A stretch of DNA of 64,000 nucleotides from Melastoma dodecandrum (lineage: Eukaryota > Streptophyta > Magnoliopsida > Myrtales > Melastomataceae), in the NCBI GenBank assembly GCA_029817715.1, contig JARUPY010000235.1, positions 310,001 through 374,000 on the forward strand, read 5' to 3'. A program made the position numbers and the translations under genes. The notes beneath the pieces were generated by a model. It had not been told where the DNA came from, did no database searches, and saw only the letters and a program-made list of their open reading frames with translations. Position 1 is the stretch's first letter. Every line of letters begins with the position of its first letter. Below are positions 45,476-57,489 of the stretch, one piece after another.

Positions 45476-48449
45476 GTTGCACGGTGCTAGGGTAGGTATG
45501 CCATGTGATTGTGGATAGCAGTAGCTGTACCAATATAGAATCAATTACCACGGTGACCTGCGATGTCCTGCCGATGGACACTTGCCACTTGTTGTTGGGA
45601 AAACCTTGGCAATATGGTCGACGAGATGTGTATGATGGGTATCAGAATACCTACTCTATCACCATGGACCAGAAGAAGATCACGCTTCTACCATTGTCGA
45701 CACCAGCCATGTCAAGGCCACTGAAGGATGATCAAAGTCAAATTCCGAAGCAAGTTGTGTTGATCAAGGTTGTTCGAGGCAGTGAGCACATGTACGTCTT
45801 GCTGATCCTCGAGGAAAGCATGGAGACAGAAGCAACTACACACCCTCTAGTAAAGAGATTACTTTAGGAGTTCGAGGACGTGTCTCCGAAGGAGATGCCA
45901 GGGAGACTTCCACCATTGCGGGATATCCAACATCAAATTGATCTCATTCCGGGTGTGACGCTTCCCAACAGACCAGCCTATCGTTGCAATCCCGAATAAG
46001 CAAAGGAGCGCAACGGCAAGTCGAAGAGCTTATTCAAAAGGGGTTCGTGCGAGAAAGTCTCAGCCCATGTTCCGTTCCCGCTATCCTCGTGCCTAAGAAG
46101 GATGGTTCATGGAGAATGTGCGTGGACAGTCACGCTATCAACAAGACCATGGTCAAATACAGGTTTTCCATTCCTCGTTTAGATGACATTCTTGATGAGC
46201 TGTATGGCGCGTGTGTTTTCTCAAAGGTGGATTTGCATAGTGGATATCACCAAATTTGTATGAAAGAAGGAGAAGAATGGAAGACCAAGTTCGGCTTGTA
46301 TGAATGGCTTGTTATGCCCTTCAGCCTTTCGAAAGCACCTAGCACTTTCATGAGATTGATGAACCAAGTATTCTGACCTTTCATTGGCAAGTTCGTCGTT
46401 GTTTATTTTGACGACATTCTTGTGTATAGTAGCAGCGAAAATGAGCACTTGGAGCACCTTCGACAGTTGTTGGCCAAGCTTCGAGAACAACATCTCTTTG
46501 ACAACATCAACAAATGTGAGTTCCTTGTCCCCAAACTTGTCTTCTTGGGGTACGTCATCTCCAAGGATGGAATCCAGGTTGACGAGAGCAAAATTGAAGC
46601 GATCCGAGACTGGCCAATTCCGAAGACCACCCATGACGTTAGAAGTTTCCACAGTCTTGCTTCATTCTATCGACTGTTCATTAGAGGCTTCAGCACCATT
46701 GCTGCACCACTGATCGAATGCCTGAAGGGAACAACCTTTGAATGGACGGTAGAAGCCCAGAAGAGTTTCGAAAACCTCAAGAGATGACTTTGCAAGGCAC
46801 CAGTTCTAGCTGTTTTGAACTTTGAAAAGATGTTTCAGGGGGAGTGTGACGCTTCAGGGATTGGAATTGGAGGGGTCCTACTTCAAGAAGGTCGATCAAT
46901 CGCTTAGTGAAAAGCTGAATGGATCACAGCTAAGCTATTCAACTTATGACATGGAGTTTTTTGCAATATTTCAAGCACTGGAGAATTGGAATCACTACCT
47001 GATGCCGCGAGAGTTTGTTCTTCATACAGACCATGAAACTTTAAATCATAAATGGGCAAGCCGAGGTCAACAAGCGACATGCGAAATGGGTAGAGTTCCT
47101 TCAACCATTCACATTCGTACCAAAACACAAGTACAGAGCAAAGAATGTGGTTGCATATGCCTTATCAAGGAAAATGACGTTAATCAGTATGATGGAATCC
47201 AAGTTGATTGGATTTGAGGCGCTGAAGGAGCTGTACGCCACCGATGACGATTACAAGGAGATTTACCACGAGTGCTTGACTAAGGCAGTGGAGCATTACC
47301 ATCTTCTCAATGGTTTCTTATTTCGAGGTTAAAGTCTATGCGTTCCTCGAAGCTCCGTTCGAGAGTTGCTGATTTGAGAAGTTCATGGAGGAGGGATTGC
47401 TGGCCATTTTGGAGTGCCGAAGACATTTGAAATGTTACATGAACATTTCTATTGACCAGGGAAGAATAAAGTCGTCCAGGTGCTGGTTCGACAGTGTAGT
47501 ACTTGTCAGCGAACGAAGAGTCATAACCATCTGCAAGGCCTCTATACTTGTCTATCGGTGGAAAATCGTCCATGGGAGCACGTCAGCATGGACTTCGTTC
47601 TTGTATTGCCACGAACGCAGTGACAAAAGGACTCCATAATGGTGGTTGTTGATCGATTCTCGAAGATGGCACATTTCATTCCTGCAGGAAGTTCGACGAT
47701 GCAACTAATATTGTGGATCTATACTTTCGCGAAATTGTTCGGATGCATGGTATACCAATGATGATTGTATCTAATCGTGATGTAAAGTTTCTGAGTTACT
47801 TCTGGAAGACATTATGGCACAACTTGGGACGAAACTACTCATTAGCCCCACATGTCACCCTTAGACGGATGGCCAAACGAAGGTGGTTAATCGAACAATG
47901 GGAGCCATCCTTTGGGCAATGGTGTCAAAGAATCAGAAGGATTGGTACATCAAGCTTGCCCATGTCGAATTTGCATACAACCGAGCTCTTCACAGCACCA
48001 CGAAAGCATCTTCGTTTGAGGTAGTTTGTGGTCTCAACACACATGTGCCTATTGAACTGTTACCGATGTCGAGCAAAGACGTCGTGAACATGGATGCTGT
48101 CGAATGAGCCGAGGCAATGCTGAAACTCCACAAGCAGATTCGAGCAAATATTGAGAAGCAAAATGAAAGATACATGAAAAAGGCGAACCAAGGTCGTAAG
48201 GAATGGATCTTCCAACCCGGTGATCTAGCGTCGATTCATCTTCGTAAGGAAAGGTTTTCTACAAGGCGAAAGAATAAACTCATGCCTCGAGCAGAAGGAC
48301 CTTTTCGTGTGGTGGAACGGATCAACAATAATGCCTACAAGATAGACCTCCTAGGGGAATACGGAGTTTCAACAACTTTCAATGTTCAAGACTTGGAACC
48401 ATACGGGGATGACCAAGATCCCTTAGATTTGAGGACAAATCTTTTCTAA
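45476..48449 (+). pseudogene. Gypsy pol remnant (protease, reverse transcriptase, RNase H, integrase)
   Basis: The protease region has VIVDSSSCTN (about 45507), with Ser in place of the usual Gly in the D-S/T-G triad, so it is probably inactive. Reverse transcriptase blocks include [19 protein letters not shown] (46078), [15 protein letters not shown] (46216) and YFDDI (about 46405, in another frame). RNase H has YDMEFFAIFQAL and LHTDHETL (about 46945-47035). Integrase has HFYW...C..CQR-type fragments near 47440-47510, SMDFVL near 47586 and [14 protein letters not shown] near 47767. The C-terminal part (QPGDLASIHLRKERF at about 48217 to LEPYGDD and LRTNLF) ends at 48449. At least five frame changes separate these parts. 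Confidence 0.8.
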
Positions 48450-48450
48450 C

Positions 48451-48460
48451 AAAATGGGAA
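48451..48460 (+). other. Polypurine tract of the CRM-like element
   Basis: AAAATGGGAA immediately precedes the 3' LTR. Confidence 0.7.
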
Positions 48461-48974
48461 TGATGCGCACCACAATCAGATCGATGAAGTTACAATCAAG
48501 GAAGAAATTGTGGCTTATAACGTACTGTAATGGATTGGAACAAGTAATGCTTCATATGGGTAAGTCTGAAGCATTTTGGAGAACTAATGGCCCCTACATA
48601 TGACACAACCCATGGAAGCACGAATTTCAACTCTTAAAGACTTAAATGGAACATGCGGGAAGTTAGTTGAGTAGTTGTAGTAGAGCAGTGAATAAGCGTT
48701 TAGTTAGGAGTACATTTAGTGCCTTTCATCTGAACTTGATTTGATCTCTTTTTAAGTGTTTTATGCAATGGAGAGTAGTAAAGCTTTTGGGAATTTCGAA
48801 ATTAAGATTGTTCTATCTATTCTCTATATCACTTAGTCTAGAATCTAAATGTGGTGAGTTGAGAATGTCGCAACCTTCGTTCACGGTGGTGCCGTCGCTG
48901 TGTCTGGGTTCGAGGATGATCTATCCGGTCCTTGTTCGGGTTCGTTTCTAATTTGTTGGGTGTTTTCCGTATCT
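48461..48974 (+). repeat. 3' LTR of the CRM-like element
   Basis: About 514 bp, partner of 43788-44324. Its end (CCGTATCT) is slightly eroded, so the last base is approximate. Confidence 0.75.
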
Positions 48975-49475
48975 TGTTTCAACTAAAACTTATTTTGGAA
49001 ACATGCATATTTTAGAGATGAGTGTGCACATGGGCCCTCTTGTTCCGCTTCCTCGTATGTAGTTTTTCTTCTTCTTCTTGTGCGTCTTCTTCGACTGTTT
49101 GGACATGCTTTGAGGATTGGGACTGATGTTCGAGTAAAAGGAAGTCCTGAAAAAGAACAAGCGAGCAGATCGACTCCGTCGTGGTCTACCTAAATTAAAA
49201 TTATATTAACATTAAGTTATTAGCATAACAATAAACGAAACAGTGAATTGAAAAATTAAAAATTATCAATAAAATTATTGATAAATTTTTTCAAAAATAT
49301 TATTTCAAGAGGGTGAAAATTTATGTACGTGATGTTTCTCATAAAATGTAAAATTAATAAATTAAAAATACCTCGTGAAAATGCATGATCAAAAGGAGTA
49401 AATAATGCTACTAATTGAAAAAGTAAAGATAGTGCCCCGAACAAAATCATTAAAAACTTATTTATTTCTTGAGAA
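48975..49475. other. Intergenic, nothing recognised
   Basis: AT-rich with a CTT-rich tract near 49067-49095. No coding sequence. Confidence 0.4.
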
Positions 49476-49887
49476 AAGGGGTGAGAAACGAAATTTCGGC
49501 ATTTTTATATTTCGATTCGGTATTCGGTATTCGATATTTGGTTCAATTTGATGTTTATAAAAATATTCAGTATTCGTTTCGGTTTTGATTTTTTAGAAAA
49601 TAATTGTACTCCAAATAACTCGAATTTTTATTAGGCTCAGATTTTATTTGGATTTTTGACCCATGCCCCATTTGTTTTGGCCCAAGAAGATTTTCCTCAC
49701 CTGATGCAGATGCCTTGTCCTTTTACTGTTTCCCCCCTCGTCGGATCATGTGCGACAACCACATTTCCTACCTCTAATCCCCTCTTTTGTTTATTTATTC
49801 ATTCAAATCTTTATAGCAATTATTTTTTGCTTTAAAGATTCAATGTTTCCTTCTATTTTGGTTCTTTCTCTTTCAAGAAATGAGTCC

Positions 49888-49917
49888 ATACACACACACA
49901 CACTCTCTCCCTCTCAT
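49888..49917. repeat. CA/CT microsatellite
   Basis: (CA)n followed by CTCTCTCCCTCTC just upstream of the captured ATG. Confidence 0.8.
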
Positions 49918-49936
49918 AGATTTTAGAGCTTTTGAA

Positions 49937-50391
49937 ATGGTTACGAGGTCCGGCAAGGAGCCTTCAGTGGCTTGGAAGCACGGCCAAGGTAACGGCTCCC
50001 TGAGGAAATTACTTGTTCGGTCATTGGAGATTGCGGTGATTGCTGCCGAGGTCCGCTTTGCATTCATCGTCATTTTGACGGGGGGAGTCTTACAACCTTG
50101 GGACATTTTGTTTCTTTTCATTTCCGGCAGATAAGAAAGGACATTATTAAGGCGATTACCGTCGCTACTGCCAATTGGGCCATCTGGATGGGTAGTGGTA
50201 TTGATTCTTGGAAGTTGGTGTGACGAATTCAGTTGGAATTGCAAAGAAGGCTGCGAAGCTTTTTGTTATTGCCGGTATGCCGCATGGGGTGCCCTTTGAG
50301 AATGGTAGATTCGATTTTGTGTTCATGGGCGAAGGAAAGTTTGATAAGGTGTGGCGGCAGAGATTATGTGAATAGTGATACTCGAAGGATT
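49937..50391 (+). pseudogene. Probable captured fragment of a membrane-anchored methyltransferase gene
   Basis: An ORF with ATG at 49937 (MVTRSGKEPSVAWKHGQGNG) carries a hydrophobic stretch near VRFAFIVILTGG and then meets a stop at 50132. A second frame from about 50220 reads VTNSVGIAKKAAKLFVIAG, then MPHGVPFENGRFDFVFMGEG. The PFENGxFDFVF part resembles the segment after motif I in a plant family of SAM-dependent methyltransferases with an N-terminal membrane anchor. The frames are joined only if sequence between them is an eroded intron or contains shifts. The CA/CT-rich stretch just before the ATG (49888-49917) looks like a host 5' UTR. Family assignment is from recall and moderate at best. 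Confidence 0.45.
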
Positions 50392-50627
50392 TGCAGTTTT
50401 CCATGTGAGGGCTCACAAAATAAAATGGGCTTGGAAGTTCGGAATTCAATTCGGTGTTTGAAGAACGAAAATTTGAAAGTTTGGAATTTGGAATTTTGGT
50501 ATTCGTTCGGTTCGGGTTTGGAACAGCAAATGCTCACCCCTAGTATGTAAGTATGGAGGAGACATTGTTTTCCATTGACAAACATGTGCACGTCGTATAA
50601 GTTTGTTTTCCCAATATAAATTAGGAA

Positions 50628-52715
50628 TGTTAGTATGGTTTTGATGATGTCATACAGAAGGTAACCTTCTGCTGTGTAGAAGGTAGGCTTCTACTACTTT
50701 GTAGAAGGATAAACTATAGGGCTAGTTTCTTACGTACCTTTTATCACCTAATCTGTACAATGAATTATTTAATTAATCATCTGATTATTTAAATATATTC
50801 GTATGGTAGTTTATGTTAATTAGACTGGTTTTAAATCATTTTGATTGCGATTCATTTTGATGTAAGTTAATATATTCTCTTTGAGGGAAGACATCATTCT
50901 ATATATGGAAAACATTGATGCAAGGTTCTGCTAATTGATCTGTAACTATAAAACAGTCAATTAATCCCCTCTCTTACATATAAAAACGTCCAGATTCTTT
51001 ATGAATCATGGCAAAGGATAACCCAAGTGAATATGGATGCACCCCACATGTGTCTGTATCTAGAAGGTTTGCCAACCAATTACGGAAATCAAGACTATCT
51101 GATTTTCATTTACAGAAGCCTGACGGAGCTTATCTGTCTGAATCTTCTGTAAGCCCTTTCTCTTAGGATCGTGAACATAATCATGACCAAATGGCATGAG
51201 TGATACTTAAGTGGTACAGAACATCTCTCCCAATGGGGCAACATTTTATTTAGCTAACATTTTGTTGCCTTGTTTTACAAAGCCTTCTGTCAGATATTGT
51301 ACCTTCTATAAATATGCTATTTTTTATTTTGTATAAGATAGGATACGTGTTAGTTAGTTTAGTGAGTAGTGGACGTGTAGAGTCAGTGTATATGACATTG
51401 TAGCCTGAGAGACTTGTGAGCTTTTGTTCTCTTTGGGGTTGAGCATTCAGTTGCAGAAGCCTGGTGTCCCGGGTACAAGCTAGACCGGAAGTGAGTGAGG
51501 CTGCGAAGGATCTGGCTGTACTATGACGTGGCGGACGTGCATCAGGCTTAGGGAGAAGTCGGGGTGTACTTGTGCCGGGGCGGTGAGCAGAAGAAGGGCC
51601 CCGTCTTGAAAAATCTAATGAGATACTGTCATCGGTGGTTTTGTAACTGGTTTGCTTGTGTGTACAGAAAGCAGGTGTCCAGGGTCTAAGCTGTGTCGAA
51701 CATGAGTGAGGTCGCGAAGGATGGCTGCACTATGGCATGGCGGACGTGTTTCAGGCTTAGGGAGAAGTCGGGATGTATACGTGTCAGGATAGTGAGCAGA
51801 AGAATGTTACCGTCTTGGAGGTTCACGGTGAGTCACTAACATTGTCTTCAGTGTAGACCCTCAACCAGAGAGTTTCTGGAGGTAGTCACATATCTCTGTG
51901 CATGACCCAAAGGGTTACTGATCACGACTCATCAGGTTTCTGTGAGTAGAAAAGCCGAAGAGCTACCTACATAATCTTCTACACTATAGAAGCGTTCTAG
52001 TACCTTATGCTAGTACATCCATTGTGGAAAAGTCGAAGGGCTATCTACAATACCTTCTGCATGAGTGTTTTATATCTTCTGTCAGTCATGTATTCGCTAT
52101 AAGTTTTCAATAGTGAATTCCATTATATAAGGGGGAAGAGTGGACGTTGGCAGTTGCCGAACCACTATAAACCTTCTGTGTCTCATTTACCTTCTGCGTA
52201 AACAGTTATCTCACTAAACATTGAGTGAAAACCTAAACAGAAAAGCAAATTAACAGACAGAATGCGAACGTCTAAGTAGAAACTCCAAAGGTCCTGCATC
52301 AAACATCTAACGCTACAGCAACCAATTAGGTTATGGAGTTGTTTACATCGATCTAACTCTCGTAGATCATCTCTTGCTAATGCATAAACCTACAAGGTTC
52401 TAGGACAAGTATTTTTCAGATCTTGGAGTAGACCTCGCTGATCACACTCAGGACGATCAGATTTGTAGAACCTTGATAGTAGAAGCATCAACCTTCTGCT
52501 ACTGCAGAAACCTTCTCAAGACTACAGAGTCATATTCTTGATCATCGGTTGGTCGTTCTCACATTAAGCAGTTCACTTTAGGATATGCTGTGTACAAAGA
52601 GTTCTGTAATCTATAGAAACCTAACCTTCTACTTTTGGGTTTTATTAGTTGTAAAAAGTCTAAAACGACCATTACACTAATTAACCCCCCTTTTAGTGCT
52701 ATTATTACACCAACA
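50628..52715 (+). mobile_element. Solo LTR, about 2.1 kb, probably SIRE-like copia
   Basis: It begins TGTTAGTATGGTTTTGATGATG and ends TTACACCAACA. The flanks are AGGAA (50623-50627) and AGGGA (52716-52720), a near-perfect 5-bp duplication, with no internal coding sequence on either side. It contains a direct duplication of about 150 bp (51464-51610 and 51668-51815) around GGCTTAGGGAGAAGTCGGG. It also holds many copies of ACCTTCTGC and its complement. The TGATGATG start and the length suggest the SIRE/Maximus group; this is inference. The element interior was presumably removed by LTR-LTR recombination. Confidence 0.65.
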
Positions 52716-52720
52716 AGGGA

Positions 52721-53286
52721 TGATAATGAGAAACCAATATAAATATAATGGAATGAATTTATTGCTTTACATTTAGGTTCACATAAGTTCCAGTAAAGAC
52801 TTGGTAGGCAAGGCTGAGCATCAGATTCGGGTAAAACCTGGAATCGATACTATAGAACCATTGGATTTTAGGTTCTCATTTTTTTAGAACCAGGCGGTAC
52901 CAAGCACATTCCATTGTCTCTTCAAAACTAACCTATAAAACCTAAAACTTGACAAAATCTATGTTTAATGTATATAATTAATATTATATATATATTATAT
53001 ATATATAGTCGAGATTTTGGTATGGAATTAGGAAGTTACGGGCTTCCCATTACGTGCTGTCTTCTGTCAGGCCAGTCCTTATCTATCATTGGAGGACTTT
53101 TTTAAGAGCTATTGGCCTTATCTTTTACCAAACCCTTCCTACAGTGATTCATTGACTTACGATTCCCAGTTTCCCTGTCCGATCTAATTTCCTCTTGTTT
53201 GAAGGTATTCTCGTTGCTTATCTATCACTATCCCACGTTTGTCAAAGTTGTTGCAAAGGGAAATTTGGCCTATTGCTGCCCTATTC
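52721..53286. other. Intergenic, nothing recognised
   Basis: AT-rich with an (AT)n tract at 52975-53008. No coding sequence. Confidence 0.4.
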
Positions 53287-54098
53287 TTGCTTTGGGGAAG
53301 GGGGTCATGTAAGAAATCACCCAACAAAAAAAACGGAGAAAACAACGAAAGAATAGATCGATTACACAGATTTACGGTTACGGAGAAAGATGATGGGAAA
53401 AGAAAACGTACCCGTATTCACCATATCGTAAATTTGAAGAGAGAAACCTGAGTGGCGTAGATCTTCTTCCCATTTTCCCTCCCTCACGGCTTCTCGATGG
53501 AGAGAGCATAAAGAAAACCGACCCAGAGAGACATATCGTCAATTTATCTTTCCTTTGAGTTTAAAACTGACTTTTTATACTCTTTTAACTTTAATAATAA
53601 GTGAAATGTCGATTTCGCCTTTCATAAATGAAAGTCTGAATGACAACGGAATGAACCTAGCCGTAAATAACCATAAACTGCATAACATATGGTCTTATCC
53701 ATTAACAGACCAGAGAATATAATGTAGCCTACACCCAGTTGTAAACTCAATTGTCTAAAGAAATGCGCTGAGAAAGAGCAGATGTATAGGACCTTTCAAC
53801 GAGATAGTGCTTTTTCAACTCTCTCAAAATGGAATCTATTCAAAACATATATGCCATGGTTCCTTTCACGATGATACTGATCAACCCCCTCTTCTTGCGC
53901 CAAAGATCTTACCATTCCCGAAGGAACTGGAGTATATAAAAAATGCATATGGCTTAATAACTTTAGTGATCACGATAATTTCGTGGAATTTTATGCACCG
54001 TCCTTTGTCATAGCCCATTTTATAAAATGTACTTTAAAAATAAAATAAAATCAAACGGTAATACAATTCCTGGAACCTCAAATCAAAGATTTCTAACA
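53287..54098 (-). repeat. 3' LTR of truncated copia element X
   Basis: On the minus strand it starts TGTTAGAAATCTTTGATTTG at 54098, right after a polypurine tract (GAGTGGGAGGA). It matches the LTR at about 60946-61558, for example the shared GCGTAGATCTTCTTCCC at 53456 and 61111. The left edge is approximate. Confidence 0.65.
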
Positions 54099-54720
54099 TC
54101 CTCCCACTCGGGCAACATTAATTGTATCCGAAAAATATTTTTGAAAACGACTCTCAAGCTGTAACATCTATATATCCAATATAAATACAACATCTCAAAC
54201 AACCCCGACAATCTAAATCACCAAGCATCGAACTATGACTGTCATAGTACCACTCAATGAAACAAGACAATCGTAATCACAACACCAAGTAATCAAGAGT
54301 CACGGGTCAATGTGTCGGTGTAGTCAAAATAACATCCTTTTTTTGTCAAATTTAATACTATTTCAGTCGGTCCATATCTTTCCATAACCTCACGCCTATA
54401 ACGAGCCAGAAAGACCTTTGAGCAAATGATGCTTCCTTATATGTCTCTTAAAGTTTAATGCACAGAATCATTGCAGTAATTTATCAGAGACAAACTTTAG
54501 TGACAATACTGTCCTACTTGAGACTAAGCACCAAGTCTCAAGATTTACGTTAATACCTATCATGTGCACATGATATAAAAGTAATTTCCTGCATGCAATC
54601 CATATCAAATATATCGATGATCATCATAAGAATCGATATTCAATATCCAAAATAGACTGTCAAAAAAAACAAAATGTCGGATACAAATTCCCACTAACAA
54701 AAAACATCAAAGAACTTTAA
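54099..54720 (-). other. 3' untranslated region of copia element X
   Basis: Non-coding; matches 61559-62160 of element Y. Shared blocks include GAGACTAAG...CCAAGTCTCAAGATTT and GTGCACATGATATAAAAGTAA. Confidence 0.6.
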
Positions 54721-55555
54721 GGCACCCACGTCTACAACATGTTTCTTGAAAGCCATAGGCTTAAGTGCTTTGGTTAGTGGATCCATTAACATCGACTATG
54801 TACCGATATGCTCAACCACTTTGTCCCCTTGCTTAGAACCATCCGTAGTTTTGGAGTAGAACATCGCAGCGCTGTTATCATAGTAGATCACCAATTGTCT
54901 AGCAATGGAATCAACAATTCTATGGCCTGAAATAAAATTTCTAAGCCAAACAATATGAGAAGACGCCCCGTAACATGCAAAAAACTTTGCCTGCATGGTC
55001 GAGGAAGCTATGAGAGTCTGTTTAACACTTTTCCAGGAAATAGCTCATCCATCCAACATGAATATATAATCGAAGGTAGACTTCATAATATGTATATCCT
55101 ACCACCTCAAGGTTATCCACTATCTTATAGACCAACATGTTAGCCTCTTTTCGTTGCAAGTATCTCATTACTTTCTTGACAGCAGTTCAATGTTCCCTTC
55201 CTGACTTCGACAAATATCTACCAAGAACACCGATAGGAAAGACAAGATCTCGTCTAATACAGAATTGAGCATACATCAAGCTGCCAACTACACTGCTATA
55301 AGGTACATCTTTCATGAACTCTTTCTCAATATCATTTTTGGGACTCTACTCTTTATTTATCTCTTTTCACTATTAGTTCTTCTCAAGGTTTGCAAGACCC
55401 CTTAGAGAATCGCTCAAGCAACTTTTCAATTTAAGCCCTTTGGCTTAGCCCCAACATACCTCGAGATCTGTCTTGACAAATTTCAATACTAAGCACATAA
55501 GCAGCTTCACCAAAATCATTCATATCAAGGGATCTAGATAACATCTACTTGCAAC
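54721..55555 (-). pseudogene. Copia RNase H and reverse transcriptase remnant (element X)
   Basis: Read on the minus strand, it parallels element Y at 62163-63060. RNase H fragments are KFFACYGASSHIVWLRNFI (about 54994), VIYYDNSAA and, near the end, LTKALKPMAFKKHVVD. The upstream RT part ends around 55555 with a block parallel to the Y region encoding FDMKDLGEA. Several stops and deletions are present. The match to Y stops at about 55.55 kb, where the PIF/Harbinger-like sequence begins, so the rest of pol is lost. Confidence 0.7.
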
Positions 55556-55559
55556 CCGT

Positions 55560-56560
55560 TTTGTTTAAGGATTTTGGGCTCGAATAGAATGAATTTTATT
55601 CCATTCGGCCCATTCCTTTGTTTGGTATGAATTTTTCTCTCCAGAAAGCCCATTCCATTCCCGAATCCATTCTACTCATTTCATTTCGCGGATGGGTCAC
55701 ATAATGAGCTTCATTCCAAGTGACTAGAACCTCTTTTTACTAATTTACCCTTGTTACTTAAAAAAAATTACACTTTCTACTTCCAAGAGAGGCGATACTC
55801 TTTTCTTTTTATAGATAACTCACACCCCAACACCCCCACTAGAAATCTCTTGTGCTCATCTCTTCGTTGTCACAAGATAATGGATCTCCGATCTAGACAT
55901 ATTTTCTCATGTATGTGCTTTCCGTGACGAGTTATTTCTTGGATATGTTTTTCTCTCGTTGAAATTAGCGAACTTTAGTATGATTGACTCTTTAGTTTTC
56001 AGATCTGGGTTGCATGCTTGATTGACTATAGATCCGGATGCTAGGTGTCATGTTCGAGTTGATTGCCACCAATGTCTTATAGTTTAAAGTTTAAGTTTTA
56101 TGGTTTCTTTAACTTCTTAAATTATAAAATTACATTGGAGCAATTGATGGCACATACATTAAGGTTATGTGTCTCTAGAAGATAAACCTAGATATAGAAA
56201 TAGTAAGGATGAGATTGCCACCAATGTCTTGGCAGTTTGCTCCCGTGATGGCCAATTCACATATGTTTTAGCTCTGTGAAGCATTATGTAGGCTAAATGG
56301 TTGGAAGGGAATGATTGTCGATGATAGAGTGCTCTGTGAAGCATTATATAGGTTAAATGGTTGAAAAGTACCCTTTGATAAGAAATATTTTTCTGCTAGT
56401 ACACGAATATTGTGTTAAATGTTGATATTTACTCATCATACATTACTTTTTAGGACAATATTACCTTGCTTGTGCTGGGTATGTAAATAGTGTGGGATTT
56501 CTTATACCATATAGAGGGCAACTATATAATTTGAATGATTGGAGAAGTAGACATTAACCG
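55560..56560 (+). pseudogene. PIF/Harbinger transposase remnant with possible left end
   Basis: The frame near 56134 reads IGAIDGTYIKVMCL, then after a stop EDKPRYRNSKDEIATNVLAV and CSRDGQFTYVL. Further on it reads GWKGMIVDDRVLCEAL (about 56305), and near 56455 GQYYLACAGYVNSVGFLIPY and RGQLYNLNDWRSRH. These are the conserved DDE-superfamily blocks of plant PIF/Harbinger transposases, with the first two catalytic Asp positions still visible (IDGTY, VDDRVL). The sequence at 55575-55690 is rich in CCATTCCATTCC-type words typical of the ends of such elements. Stops, frameshifts and a local duplication (about 56271-56306 and 56332-56368) make it inactive. Confidence 0.75.
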
Positions 56561-57489
56561 TCTGTCATGTACCCTCTGCCAAAAGATGCGTGCGGCGGTT
56601 TAGCCAACATGAGGATCCTGATCCGCTCCCCCTAATGTCCTCTGGTCGACACTGTGACTCGAACATCGAGGCATTACGAAGGAAACTGGGGTCGATCCTT
56701 CCTTGGTTCCTAATTAGACTTGCTTGGGTCCTCACCAATCGTCTCCATGCTCCTTGGGAAGTGAAGGGCGGCAAGCAGAGCATGATCCACTAAAGGAATT
56801 TTTGAGAAGAACGGGAGCGGCTCGTGTCGCCTTTCCTTACCCATGATAGCTCCGTAAAAAAAATGGTTATTGTTGTTTAACTTAGGTAAGCTATTTACAG
56901 AATCGACACCGACTTATTTTTAATAAAATTGTTTAAGTCGAAAAATCGGTCTGGTTCGGGGATTCTAATTTACTAGCTTCCACATTCTAGCATGCGAACA
57001 GGTGACCTTTGCTGCAAAAAAGTGTTTGACTCTAATTACGGGCTTTGAACCCGATTATGGTCTCATTCTAGACTAATGTCAATATTTTACAGGCGTTGGA
57101 TCCGATTTGGGCTTTAGCCTGTACTCATGTTTGTATGTTAATACAACACATGCATCGTAATAAATTATGAGTTTAACGGCATGCACCACAACACCCATAA
57201 TCAATAATTTAGATAAAAAGGAATAGGGAAGGGTGGTAACCGCGGGCCTATCCACTTGGGCCCACGGTCCATTACATGTGGAATTGAATAATTTTGGAGC
57301 CCGCATCTCCCCTTTATACATCGGATTTGTCGGTTGTGGCTACATTAAGCGAATGTCGCTGTCCGTTACACGCGCACCTTCAGAATTTTGAGTTTCTTTG
57401 AGAATTCTCTTCCGGATGCCTGAGTGCGTGATGTCAAATTCTCGGGATTATGGGTTGTGTACATGCAAATAAAATATAAAATTGTGGTG
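56561..57489. other. Intergenic, nothing recognised
   Basis: A GC-richer patch at 56570-56850 has overlapping ORFs on both strands (56590-56793 plus, 56565-56783 minus) that I cannot assign. The rest is AT-rich. The right end of the Harbinger-like element was not found. Confidence 0.35.

Larger units (their letters stand above)
43788..48974 (+). mobile_element. Decayed Ty3/gypsy chromovirus, probably CRM-like
   Basis: Two similar LTRs of about 0.53 kb (43788-44324 and 48461-48974), both starting TGATGCGCACCACA. They enclose a primer site, gag, protease, reverse transcriptase, RNase H and integrase remnants in gypsy order. The integrase end runs up to the 3' LTR without a classical chromodomain, and its last residues (LRTNLF) adjoin the LTR, which resembles CRM-type elements; this assignment is by recall. 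The flanks TTTTT and TGTTT may be a decayed target duplication. Numerous stops and frameshifts show it is dead. Confidence 0.8.
49476..50542. mobile_element. hAT-like non-autonomous element with probable captured gene fragment
   Basis: The left end AGGGGTGAG (49477) is inverted at the right end as CTCACCCCT (50533-50541). Subterminal repeats of TTCGGT/ATTCGGTATTCG lie at the left (about 49520-49560) and TTCGTTCGGTTCGGG at the right (50500-50520). Short ends of this type with such subterminal motifs are typical of plant hAT elements. No transposase is present and no clear 8-bp target duplication was found, so the exact ends are approximate. The interior looks like exons of a host gene. Confidence 0.55.
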
